From assembly GCA_900617975.1 (NCBI GenBank), contig UZAE01013577.1, positions 1 to 15,052 on the forward strand: 15,052 nucleotides of DNA, written 5' to 3'. Positions 1 to 9,229 of this stretch are shown piece after piece; the stretch's first letter is position 1; each line of letters starts with the position of its first letter. The notes beneath the pieces were generated by a model. The model ran no database searches. It saw nothing but the letters and a program-made list of their open reading frames with translations, and had not been told where the DNA came from. A program made the position numbers and the translations under genes. The DNA comes from Rodentolepis nana. Lineage: Eukaryota > Platyhelminthes > Cestoda > Cyclophyllidea > Hymenolepididae.

Positions 1-397
1 GGGGGGGGCAACGTTAAATACTTATCAATTTGCAAAAAAGAAAATAAAGTATGACAATATAGGAAATAAACCATGGAACATCACAACAAAATTAATTCGT
101 TAATAGATAATGGAAATGCGAAAACAATTTCTAATCTAATAACTTAAAATCCCGTGATCTTTGATGAAACGAAACACTAAAAAGGCGGTCGTAATTGAAA
201 GGCAAACAACATGGCAACTACACAAACTAATGTGGTTCAATGCCACGGAGTCAGGTGGTCACGCATAGATATGCCAGTCTCAGAATGTGACCTCATGATG
301 TTGCCTTTTCATTCGTGTTGTGTTCAATCCCCGCCTCTAGGTTGTGGAATACCGAGAATTTTATGAGAAACAATGCTAAATTGTGCGTATTTCATAC
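1..397 (-). other. Intron 12 of POLR1B (at least 397 bp) reaching the left edge
   Basis: The minus-strand donor GTATG at 397-393 opens an intron with no end in the window. I looked for the next conserved family block (MGKQTMG-like) on the minus strand and did not find it, so the next exon is off the edge. The first eight bases are a G homopolymer. No other gene is seen here. Confidence 0.7.
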
Positions 398-3300
398 CTG
401 ATTGAAATTACAAAATGGCGTTAGAGAAGCAATGAAACTGAATATATTCTCCTGCGCGATTTCCCTATGAAGTCTGTCTTTTGGATAGCGCTCCATGAGC
501 TCCAATTGAGTAACAGGGATGTCCATGTATGGCTGTTCAAATGTTCCAATCATTTCAATCTCCGGATTGTCCCAGTTGTGCCCACCGGTACGAACGTAAC
601 TGTAGACCGGTCGTAGAAGACGTGAAGCCCCGACAAAGAGATAGAGACCAGGATATTGACTCGCTGTGTTGGTGGGAGGTGCCAAACATATCTCGAGGTT
701 TGAGGGAACTATGGTGCAAGTCTCATCTAATTTGGCGGCACGCAGAGTGTGAGCGAGTTCCATCGCGGATGCTCCAGAGGGTGACCAACCAATTAGGCGG
801 CCATCCAGAAGGACTGGGAAAATTCTACAATACTCTTCTTCGCCCATCAACTGTTGAGGGAGCTCTACTGGCCGAACATAGTGCTCTCGAAGCCATTTCG
901 CAAGGTCGTCTACAATGGAATCACTTGGCGTTTCTGTAACCACCTAAAATAAATAAGAAAGAACTGAACTATTTGCGCCAAAAATATGTACATATAATGC
1001 CGTACCCCGGATTGCAATGACAGGCCACTTAATAAAATTCCTACGAGAGAAGATGGCATGAGTTTGATTAACTGTCTAGAACATAGTACTAAGCATTTTC
1101 CTATATGTCCATTCAATAAAATAGTAAAAAGATAAAAAACAAATACTGATCTACGTTATGCTGTCTACCTCTAATCACGTATAAGAAATAAATACGGTAA
1201 AATCAGATATTTCTGAAAGTACCAAAAGCTGCGTTCAACAGTTAAAAGGAAGATGAAAGGAGAGGATATGAGAAGAGAACATGGTGACTAAAACATGACA
1301 AACCTCAGTATTTGTAGCCAAGTGGTTAAGAAGACCACAAGGCGACCCATCAGGTGTATTGACAGGGCAAATAAACCCATATGCTTCGGGTTGAAGACGT
1401 CGCACTGATGTAGTTTTCATTTCCATGAACACAGAACCACGGTGAACTGCCCGAAATTGAGCAGCAAAGCGCAGAAAATTGATGTTATCCACGGTAACTG
1501 AAAGGCCCGTAGATTGGCCATTCAAGAGACGACCTAACACGGCTTTTGAGGTACCCGGCAGGTTACCAGTCATTATGAAAGTTGTCATACTGCTAGTAAC
1601 CTCGGCATAGGTACGATTCAAGGATTGGCGAAAGTTGGCTGCAATGTGCGATCACATATGAAATTAGATAGCAATCAAGATATATGAAAAAAACAGTATA
1701 GCAATGACTACCATATTCAGGAGGTTTGGCTGCTCTCCTAGCCATCATGCTAATCTGCTCACGAGCTGAATGCAGAAATGTGATAAGACGATTCTGAAAA
1801 GAAAATTGTATCAATTATCGAATGAATACACTGCTTTGAAAGCGCATAATAGTTAATTTCTAATAACGAAATGTCAAATGAACCTAAGACAAAATTTCCG
1901 TCTACGTGATTTCACGAGCACTATACCCACTTCGAACTTGCGATTTAACATATGCCCTTTCAGCCGTTTCGCATCGATTCCCTTGGACAACTGAAGGCAT
2001 CAACATTTTAGACTCTCTTAGTAGAAACTTCGAACAATCTTTCAATTAAATTACAGTGAAGGCATTGGCATTTAGTAGATAAAACACGGTGTCTTTCCAT
2101 AGAAAATAAAAACAACAACCATTATGAAATCAACACGTATGACGCTCCAGGAAGTCTCAGATTACTTAGTAAATAAAACTTAGAGATAGCTCACTACTTT
2201 ACTAATATTTCATTTGAATTAAAGTATTTCGAGCCAATGACAATGATTAACTAGCAACAAAGGTGAAAAACATACTCTCAAAAGCTGTAAATATTGAGTA
2301 CCAGGAAGAAGAACCTCTTGGAACATCAAGTTATCATTGTTTTCAATGCAACAGTCACCCGAAGCAAAAGTGTGGAGCTTGCGAATCATGAAACTGCAAA
2401 AAGTGAACAGAATTCGTTGTTATACGAAAGAGACAAAATTATTATAAACAATTTTGTGTATACCACTTAACGTACCAGAGAATATGATACTTTTCGAAGA
2501 AGCTTTTAGTGTGAATAAGAACATATTCACTAAAGGGAAAGGAGAGGTTAAAGCTTTAAAAAATAATGAAAATAATACAATTTAGCATGCGCACTTACGT
2601 AAGTAAGTGTTTACCGGCTTCAAGATCACTAAGACGTTTGGAGATATGCATCTTCAATCGGAAGTGTCTACCAATGTGTCTTAGCGTACGAGCCTGACTA
2701 AAGTAGTCCTCATTCTTATATCGGCTCACGATTCGTAATGCACATCTAAACAAAGGCAGAATTAGATCGTAAAAAGGATAAATAATACTACTCTTCGAGA
2801 GAGAGAGAATTTCTTCCACCACGAATAATATCCTCGTATACTTCAAAGTCAGTTTTATCAACAAGAGCCCGAAGCAGAATAGAGACTGGAACGAATACCT
2901 GCTCATTCTCAACAGTGAAAGCTAACACCGGTTCACCATTCGTGACCCAATGAAGCATAACAGGCTAAAAAAGGAACAAACAAATTAGTACAAGGGACTC
3001 GGTTAACTGACTAAGCCCTTTAGAATCAGGAAACTTACTGCACCGTTTTCATCTTCTCGAACACAACGCATGATTATACAATGTTCGGTAAAACCGGAAC
3101 CTCGTTTTTTAAATGTTGTCCTTGAAACGGCAATAGGCTAAGAAAATGAAATGGAAATGTGACATACAAAATTACGACGAGCCATGATTATCATTCGAAG
3201 AACTTTTTCATTGCCATTAACGATAAAGTAGCCCCCTATTTCGCGGGCTTCTTCATTAACTTTATAAAGCTCTGATCGAGGCAATTTGGAAAGATTGCAC

Positions 3301-3754
3301 AAATCGGACATGACCATAACAGGAACCGTACCTCCCGCAACGTCAACTACCCCGAGATCAACAGTATGGCTTCGAATTCTTATTGATATTTTTAGAGTAC
3401 CAGAATAGGACTCTCCATTTCTTCGACACTAGGCAATAAGAAATTTAAATAGCACCTACTTCGTGAGGGTAAATCAATTTGGATTTGAAATTCAGATCCA
3501 TTGGTTGACATATATCTAAATGCTAAAAGAATAAGACAATAACATTGGAACTAACCTCAATGCTTAGTGAATATTCTCTATCACCAACACTAAAATATAC
3601 AGGATGCAAATACTGAGGAAGTTAATTTAACGAAAGAAATAACCTCAATCATTCTTTTTAATCCGTCCCGAACCATAAAATTAAACGAATCTATATGTGC
3701 ACGAGATAATCGTTGCATTTTTTCATTTTCGACACTTTTGGTTGAAGTACTCAT
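398..3754 (-). CDS. POLR1B: DNA-directed RNA polymerase I subunit RPA2, N-terminal part (partial at left edge)
   Basis: Second-largest subunit of nucleolar RNA polymerase I, which transcribes the large rRNA precursor. Predicted exons on the minus strand: 3754-3644, 3612-3556, 3522-3460, 3428-3168, 3137-3039, 2964-2792, 2745-2599, 2529-2476, 2393-2276, 1793-1712, 1638-1304, 943-398. All junctions are GT-AG and keep frame, giving 682 residues. The start is the first ATG after an in-frame TAA. Family motifs: RAHIDSFNF near residue 20; CNLSKLP followed by GGYFIVNGNEKVLRM around residues 120-158; FRAVHRG, then CPVNTPDGSPCGLLNHL near residues 479-496; FPVLLDGRLIGW in the last exon. The closest family match I recall is RPA2 rather than RPB2 or RPC2. 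The last exon ends SLTPFCNFNQ at a CAG/GTATG donor, so the C-terminal ~40%, with the catalytic core and zinc-binding end, lies beyond the left edge. It shares its upstream region with PSMA6. Confidence 0.93.
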
Positions 3755-4107
3755 TAAGACCGGTTGCACGCGACCGAGAGAATTCAAAATAATGCCAAAA
3801 GAGCAAGTGATTTATACAAGATAATTTAATTGCTAAACTTTGAATAAGCAAAGCTTTATAGGAAAAAAGAGGTAAATTGCTTTTCTAATTATGATATTTT
3901 ATAAGGTAAAAGTCCACAGTATAAATCGTTTTAAATATTAAAATAGTAAGTTAACAAACAAGAATAAAACTATATTGAAAATTAATAATTAAAAAAAATA
4001 TTTCAATTTTCTCCCCTTGAGATTGATAATTTGACTTTTGATCGATTGTTTGACCCATTTGTATAAATTACACAAGCTTTAATTCTTTACTTTTGTCATT
4101 ATTAGCT
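3755..4107. promoter_or_regulatory. Head-to-head intergenic region of POLR1B and PSMA6 (probable bidirectional promoter)
   Basis: Only 353 bp of very AT-rich sequence separates the two start codons, so it must hold the control elements of both genes unless distal ones exist. A TATAAAT at 4062-4068 lies about 40 bp upstream of the PSMA6 ATG; in sequence this rich in A and T it may be chance. No other motif is convincing. Shared regulation is inferred from geometry alone. Confidence 0.55.
4087..4107 (+). promoter_or_regulatory. Candidate trans-splice (or cis) acceptor just before the PSMA6 ATG
   Basis: A T-rich tract runs into ATTAG, with AG at 4104-4105, and the ATG follows after only two bases (CT). 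This has the form of a 3' splice site. Flatworms are known to add a spliced leader to many mRNAs at such sites. No spliced-leader gene is visible in the window, so use of the site is inferred. It could also be an ordinary acceptor for an upstream non-coding exon, or a chance TTAG. Confidence 0.35.
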
Positions 4108-5052
4108 ATGTCATCTGCAAGCACAAGTGGATTTGATCAGTATATGACAATATTTTCTCCTGAAGGGAGATTATTTCAAGTTGGTATGTGTATACTTTCT
4201 TATTTTACTTGCTAGAGTACACTTTTAAGGCAATCAGTCTCGATGGGCTAACCTCAGTCGGTATACGAGGAGAAGATTGTGCTGTTGTTGCTTGCCAGTG
4301 CAAATTACCAGATAAATTAATCGAGCGGGAATCCGTTTCTCGTCTTTTTTCACTAACTCCACATACTGGATGTCTTATGACAGGGATGATGCCGGATTGT
4401 CGGGCTCAGGTCCATCGCGCTCGTGCTGAAGCAGCCCATTTCAAATACAAATTTGGGTATGTTCTCATTTTTCAAATTATTTCAAAGCTACGAAATGCCA
4501 TGCGATGTCCTCTTAAAGCGAATCGGTGAAATAAATCAAGTATATACTCAATCGGCTGAAATGCGTCCTCTCGGATGTTCTATGATGGCTATCTCCTATG
4601 ATGAAGAACTTGATTGTGCACAGTTGTATAAAACTGATCCCAGTGGTTTTGTTTCTGGCCATAAAGCCACTGCCATTGGTACCAAGCAAATGGAAGCGAA
4701 GAACTACTTGGAAAAGAAGGTATAGTGATCAAGCTAGTATTAATTAATAAACATGTTCGATTCTTTACCATTTTTATTACTTTCAGTTCAGAAAACATCA
4801 AAGCTACACGTTTGACGATGCTGTCGAAGCGGCTATCAGTTGTCTATCGCATGTTCTTGCTCTTGAATTTAAGGCTACAGAACTCGAAATTGGAGTTGTC
4901 TCTAAGATTGACCCCGTTTTCAGGTTTGTTTAGCATTTTTTGCTACAAATGCGCTTATCATTTATAATGTGTCTAATACATTGTTCTTCTATAGAGCTCT
5001 GACCGTTGAAGAAATTGATCGTCATCTTACAAGAATAGCAGAAAAGGATTAG
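4108..5052 (+). CDS. PSMA6: Proteasome subunit alpha type-6 (20S core alpha-1)
   Basis: Structural alpha subunit of the 20S proteasome outer ring, found in cytosol and nucleus. It has no peptidase activity itself; alpha rings gate substrate entry. Exons: 4108-4183, 4216-4456, 4488-4719, 4787-4923, 4995-5052, all GT-AG, giving 247 residues against 246 in human PSMA6, so it is complete. The alpha-subunit signature FSPEGRLFQVEYTFKAI spans residues 16-32 and is interrupted by intron 1 after the G of the Glu26 codon. Other matches are GLTSVGIRGEDCAV, CLMTGMMPDCRAQVHRAR, QVYTQSAEMRPLGC and the ending AEKD. These assign it to alpha-6 rather than another alpha subunit. Introns 1 and 2 are 32 and 31 bp; introns 3 and 4 are 67 and 71 bp. 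No disruption is seen. Confidence 0.97.
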
Positions 5053-5057
5053 GCTGT

Positions 5058-5063
5058 AATAAA
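5058..5063 (+). terminator. Poly(A) signal AATAAA of PSMA6
   Basis: A canonical AATAAA begins five bases after the PSMA6 stop codon TAG, implying a very short 3' UTR of a few tens of bases. This suits the tight tail-to-tail arrangement with the Mpv17-family gene, whose stop codon is 97 bp away on the other strand. That gene has no minus-strand AATAAA in the gap, only AGTAAA-type variants. Confidence 0.6.
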
Positions 5064-5149
5064 TTTACTACTGTTTTTGCCAACAGTTCTGTCCTTTTTG
5101 CCCGTAAAAAAGAAGTCTTGTTTTTTTACTAAAAGGGTTGTCTATTTTC

Positions 5150-5818
5150 CTAATAGTGAAGTGGTAGAATTTCATCTGTATGATAAACAGAAGAGTACAG
5201 TGTATCGAAGCAGTAAGAGATCACATTGTCATATAAAACACGATATCTTAGAGCTACAAAGCGGAAATTTACAATCTGGATGGGAATCCAGCTTATGCTT
5301 TCCGATAACCAGAGGATTGGGCCGTTGGTATGTAGTTTATGGAAGCATTCGTAGAAATCCCTCCTTTCAAAGATACTTTGGCAACAGTAGAACAACAAAA
5401 TATAGAGAGGCGAGAAAATAAGACTGTCATAGGCCAATTTCTTTGCAATCGCGATAGCTGATGTTCCTATGGCAACATTGTCAAGGAAGATGTACCAATA
5501 GTGCACAGCCGGCGCTAAGACTATCGAGGTTGCTGTGAATGCACACACTCGATCCCATTCAATTTGAAACTTCTCATCTGAAAGGAAAAAAAGAGTAACT
5601 AACCAGACATACATTTAAAAGTTATTTTGGGAGGACTTACGGTCTCGGCAAATGTATTGAGAGGTGACATCGGCAACGAAACTCGTGCCTCCACATAGAA
5701 AGACATTGGATATTAGCCATTTATGTCTCAAAAGAGTTTGGCCTTTTAGAAAAAGTGAGTTGGACGCCTGAAAATTTTTAATTGCTGATAAACACTGAAG
5801 AAATATTTTTGAGCCCAT
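5150..5818 (-). CDS. Mpv17/PMP22-family integral membrane protein (MPV17L2-like)
   Basis: Small four-helix membrane protein of the family that includes Mpv17, PXMP2 and yeast Sym1, found in mitochondrial inner or peroxisomal membranes. Exon 1 is 5818-5641 and exon 2 is 5577-5150, joined across a 63-bp GT-AG intron at a His codon (residue 60); 201 residues, a usual family length. The ATG at 5818 is preceded in frame by a TGA 12 bases upstream. Hydrophobic stretches lie near residues 35-55, 70-92, 107-130 and 156-168. Family marks are LISNVFLCGG, the VCAFTA...LAPAVHYWYIFLD block near 71-92, LAYDSLIFSPL near 107-117, and the C-terminal SWIPIQIVNFRFVALRYRVLY pattern near 155-175, corresponding to the W-x-Q-x-x-NF-x-FV-x-x-x-x-R signature. 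The HYWY-x-x-LD spacing recalls MPV17L2, linked in mammals to mitochondrial ribosome assembly; that subfamily choice is tentative. Confidence 0.88.
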
Positions 5819-6236
5819 TTTCAATGCTCAGAGCAATTAACGACCACTATATAATAAATCAAAACAAATTACGTTATTACACTTAACAATGGGGTAAGTT
5901 AGAAAAAGTAGCACACATAGGAATAAGATATGAGAATTACTTCGATTACACTCTTGATCGAACAAGTAACTAATTAATCTGTTTAAGCATAACGGCTAGC
6001 CCAGGTTTCACATATCTGCAGTTATCCGCTGCATTCTGTTCCAAATGAAAGCCCATTCAACCGAATATATGTTTAATTAAGTTGGAATTAGCATCACGGC
6101 ATATACAAAATTGTGAATCTCCCACCAAGAGGTCAGATAAACCACTACAGAATTATTTATTATATCTACTTATTAAGATCCCGCTAAAACATTCATATGT
6201 TGAGTAAATAAAATCTCCGTAGTAAATAATACTCAC

Positions 6237-6252
6237 CCAGGGTCGACCGCAG
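6237..6252 (-). other. Candidate 5' non-coding exon edge of the Mpv17-family gene
   Basis: On the minus strand, CTGCGGTCGACCCTGG is followed by a consensus donor GTGAGT (6236-6231), and TTATATAG (AG at 5848-5847) just upstream of the Mpv17-family ATG looks like the matching acceptor. Together they would define a 390-bp 5' UTR intron (5847-6236). The bases before it read ACTCTCAG, so the exon may itself be 16 bp or may be the 3' end of a longer first exon. Based on splice signals alone. Confidence 0.3.
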
Positions 6253-6483
6253 CTGAGAGTGAAATGTAAGGTTAAACGGGGGTTTTATTTTTCAGGGTTA
6301 ACGAAATAGATTATTATTTCATTGCACTCAGCCAGCATTAATCTATATGAGAAAACTAATTTACAGGAAAATTTTTATCTTTGTAAAATTAAGGTTTAGG
6401 TCATTTTTAAAAATCCGAATTTTTAAATTAGAAGCACTGGGTAAGGTATACATTAATTTTCTATTTTTTAACGTTCTTGGCCT

Positions 6484-6642
6484 GGGGTGTGCGATAGACT
6501 TACCTCCACGTGGTGCATCCTGGGCAACGTATATTCATACGGCAAAAAAGTCTATTAACTGGCAGTTGACTTCTCACTTCAAACTACCATCACCCCACCG
6601 TATATCATATTCGACTATTTTTACAGTACTCACCTCACCTTT
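6484..6642 (+). repeat. Short interspersed repeat, copy 1
   Basis: About 159 bp, alignable along its length to 13434-13596 in the same orientation at roughly 80% identity by eye. Both copies start GGGGTGTG, share the palindrome CCACGTGG (6506-6513 here), and carry a near-inverted pair GGCAGTT (6561-6567) and AACTACC (6582-6588) separated by 14 bases. The left edge is sharp at GGGGTG; the right edge is approximate. Flanks share only GTTCT (6473-6477 and 6643-6647), too little to claim a target-site duplication. No open frame is shared with copy 2. The class of element (SINE, MITE or other) is not determined. Confidence 0.8.
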
Positions 6643-6687
6643 GTTCTACCTTTGTGTTTGTCTCTTACATCTTTGAAACACTTCTGT

Positions 6688-6696
6688 CCCCCCCCC
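6688..6696 (+). repeat. Homopolymer run of nine C
   Basis: A (C)9 tract lies about 45 bp beyond repeat copy 1, in a locally pyrimidine-rich stretch. Homopolymers of this length in an AT-rich genome are sites of length variation and sequencing error. Confidence 0.9.
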
Positions 6697-9184
6697 CTCG
6701 AATTTTTTTCAATTTGATGTTCCTTCCCCTCTGTGAAGTCTGAAGTCAACTAAAGGGCTAATGATAAATATCATAAAGCCTGCCATTTGCTATAAATAAA
6801 TAAATGTTCTTGGCCTTTTTGCATTACTTGAGTGCTTTTCTGTGAGTTCTTTATGTCAACTTTTTTAGTAAGCATTAGTCATAGTTTATTATCCAAAAAA
6901 TTTGAATTTTAATGAGTTTTTACTTATCACTTATAATAACAAAATGATCGTAAAATTAAAACATCATACAATCGACCACCATCATTACAGTTCCCATAAA
7001 TTTCATGGGCTATATAATACAATATGCAAACATTGCATTCTGTTCTTCAAGATTCATTTACCCATCTCGATGTGATTTATTTTTCCATCATTTTATATTT
7101 TACATTTTATTACCATATCTACATGTCAACATAGATTTTTTCTGTCATTTGAGTTATTTCTAGAATTTAGAAGATAGAGGATGTAGTAAATAAGCTATTT
7201 AAGAAAACACAAATTCTAAATTTATCAGAAATTGGGAAGCTTGAAAACGAAATTAGAAAGTAAATGTTAAATGATAATTTCAGACATTTCAAGGTAAGAA
7301 TGGCGTAACAAAATGAAGAAATTAAATTTTGTGTTTCCCTTGCTTATGTATTATATATATAACACTCAGAGAAAGTTAACTTAAAATATCTTCAGGGACG
7401 CTAAGATAATCACAGGAATCTAGATTGGATTTAAAACATTTTTGAAACGCTCTTTAATACTGGTGTTATTTTTATCGATGTCACTTAATTGAATTCTGAG
7501 GATAGAAGTTGAATCACTTTGTTAAACTCAAATTTAAAGCCAGGTGTGATAGCAGCTGAATCCAATTTTACTCTTTGTTTTGTTAATTTATCAATTATAT
7601 TCAATTATTTTTGCACTTTTTTCATCGTTGAAACACTGATATTTTGCATATTTTTTTCTATGTTTCTTTACCTAAAAAACATTTGGATTTTGAATTTTTC
7701 AACATAATATGGTTGGTTTTTATATTTATTTGAATCATTGTGGATTCAATGTGTAGTTAACTACTGTTGGACAGCGAAAAGGCCGAGAATTATGAAACAG
7801 ATTGGATTTTTTCACTTGTTAGATGTGGCATTGCGATGAAGCGCCATTAATGTTGCACTTCTGATATAAGGCAATTCGCCATTTCTTCTTCTTACTACTT
7901 GTAGACAAATGAACAATAGTCACCCTTCTTTGGGTAGCCATTGATTTTTAAACAAGTAGAGAGTTTGACAACAATAAAGTGGAATGTCGGTTTTTTCTGT
8001 ACGTGCTGTTTATATAATCTAGTGGAGTTTCTTACATATAAGTGAAATTTAAATCACTAATTTTCTTGGTATTGAGCAAACGACACTTCTCTAGGGTACT
8101 TAAAAAGATAGATTGATTTAACTTAATATTATGTGAAACTGAGTGAAAGTACTTGTGATATGTAGATTGCATAAATTACAGAAATTTATGTTTAGATTAA
8201 ATCCGAGCTGATTCATGCAGGAAATTTCGGCAATAATTACATGAAAGAAGGCAATTCAATGTAATTTTGATCAAAATTAAATTCGTTATGAATTACTTAT
8301 TTGCATATTTTACATTCGCAGATTGAGTGAAAAGTGGCATTTTCTGCTCTTCTTCCAATTCATAAAGCGGATATGAATTGACGAAGCACAAACCAATATG
8401 TGCGAGTGTGTGTGTACGTGTATAAATGATTATTTAAAATTTTTAGTCACTAAATTTGTGCGAATTCCTATTGATATTGAACATCTGATTAAACGCAGTG
8501 AGATCAAAAATTTTGCAAACGGAATCCTATAAAATTTCATTAAATGAGCACGGTTCAATCAAATTTTAGCACTTTAAAAAATGTCTAAATTGGTTTCTTT
8601 ATATGTAATCAACAAATATTTACTTTTTAATATGAAATCAGTTAATAATGATTTTCCCACCTTCCTTCTTATTCTATTACGCTTGCGTCGGTGGGTTAGT
8701 ATAAATAATACGTAGGCCATAAATACTTAAAATGCTATAGCTGCACAAAAAGGCATATAATTCTAAACGTCCTGCAATATTTTCAAGTTTACAAAGTCAT
8801 TGAAAAATTCAATTATGATTTTTATCATAACGTTTTGACTTATGAATTTTAGCTTCGCATAGCATTTTCTAGATAAATTAAGACATATAATTTAGTTCAA
8901 GGCCTCTCATCTTCCTTTTTTCTTTTTATTTGTTATTGTATTTCACCAGCATAATTATATTATTTATTAAATCAAATTTTTTCTTCTTAAAACTTAAAGA
9001 GCAATTCAAGAAAATTTGAAGTAAATGGTCTATGCTTGGCTTAGTGTTATTTGTTTTTCATTGTGTAGTTTGTTTTTAATTCTATCTCATTCTTGATTGG
9101 TTAAAGATTCTGAAGGCATTTTTAAAATCTTCTGGCGCGTGTAGTTGCGATAGCCTTGTCAACATGTATTTAATTTGTTTCAAT

Positions 9185-9201
9185 GCTTATTTTTTTCTTA
9201 G
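9185..9201 (+). promoter_or_regulatory. Candidate 3' splice acceptor upstream of the RBM34-like ATG
   Basis: A T-rich run ending CTTAG (AG at 9200-9201) stands 28 bases before the ATG. It would receive either a spliced leader or an upstream exon. The frame of the ATG stays open upstream across this site, back to an ATG near 9164 and possibly further, so a coding first exon upstream is not excluded. Confidence 0.45.
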
Positions 9202-9229
9202 AGTGGAAAAGTGTAATTCCTCTTTGAAA

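Larger units (their letters stand above)
5849..9201. other. Long AT-rich gene-poor intergenic stretch
   Basis: About 3.35 kb between the Mpv17-family gene (minus) and the RBM34-like gene (plus), which point away from each other. Apart from the repeat copy near 6484-6642, a run of nine C at 6688-6696, a short TG-rich stretch near 8405-8420 and a 12-bp palindrome at 7753-7764, I see no gene, tRNA or structured RNA. The longest open frames (6347-6676 and 7519-7707, plus strand) have AT-driven composition, resemble no family, and the first runs through the repeat. Upstream non-coding exons and promoters of either gene could lie here unseen. Confidence 0.6.

Noticed and set aside
229..250. T-arm-like hairpin (TGTGG, seven-base loop, CCACG)
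   Set aside because: There is no matching A box, acceptor stem or anticodon arm upstream, so it is not a tRNA gene.
529..939. 136-codon plus-strand open frame
   Set aside because: It lies wholly antisense to the largest POLR1B exon, whose minus-strand reading is clearly conserved; a shadow frame.
2593..2604. Palindrome ACTTACGTAAGT
   Set aside because: It results from the POLR1B exon 7 donor CTTAC/GTAAGT, where exon end and donor consensus happen to be complementary.
3590..3640. Read-through extension of POLR1B exon 1 (ISFVKLTSS...) to a TAG
   Set aside because: Splicing out 3613-3643 restores a conserved continuation (HPVYFSVGDREYSLS), so this is an intron, not a short C-terminus.
5077..5421. 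114-codon plus-strand open frame after PSMA6
   Set aside because: It overlaps the conserved minus-strand Mpv17-family exon and resembles no family.
6347..6676. 109-codon plus-strand open frame
   Set aside because: It runs through repeat copy 1, and copy 2 does not keep the same open frame; composition is AT-driven.
7519..7707. 62-codon hydrophobic open frame in the gene-poor stretch
   Set aside because: The Phe/Ile/Leu richness follows from T-rich DNA; there are no splice context, homology or supporting signals.
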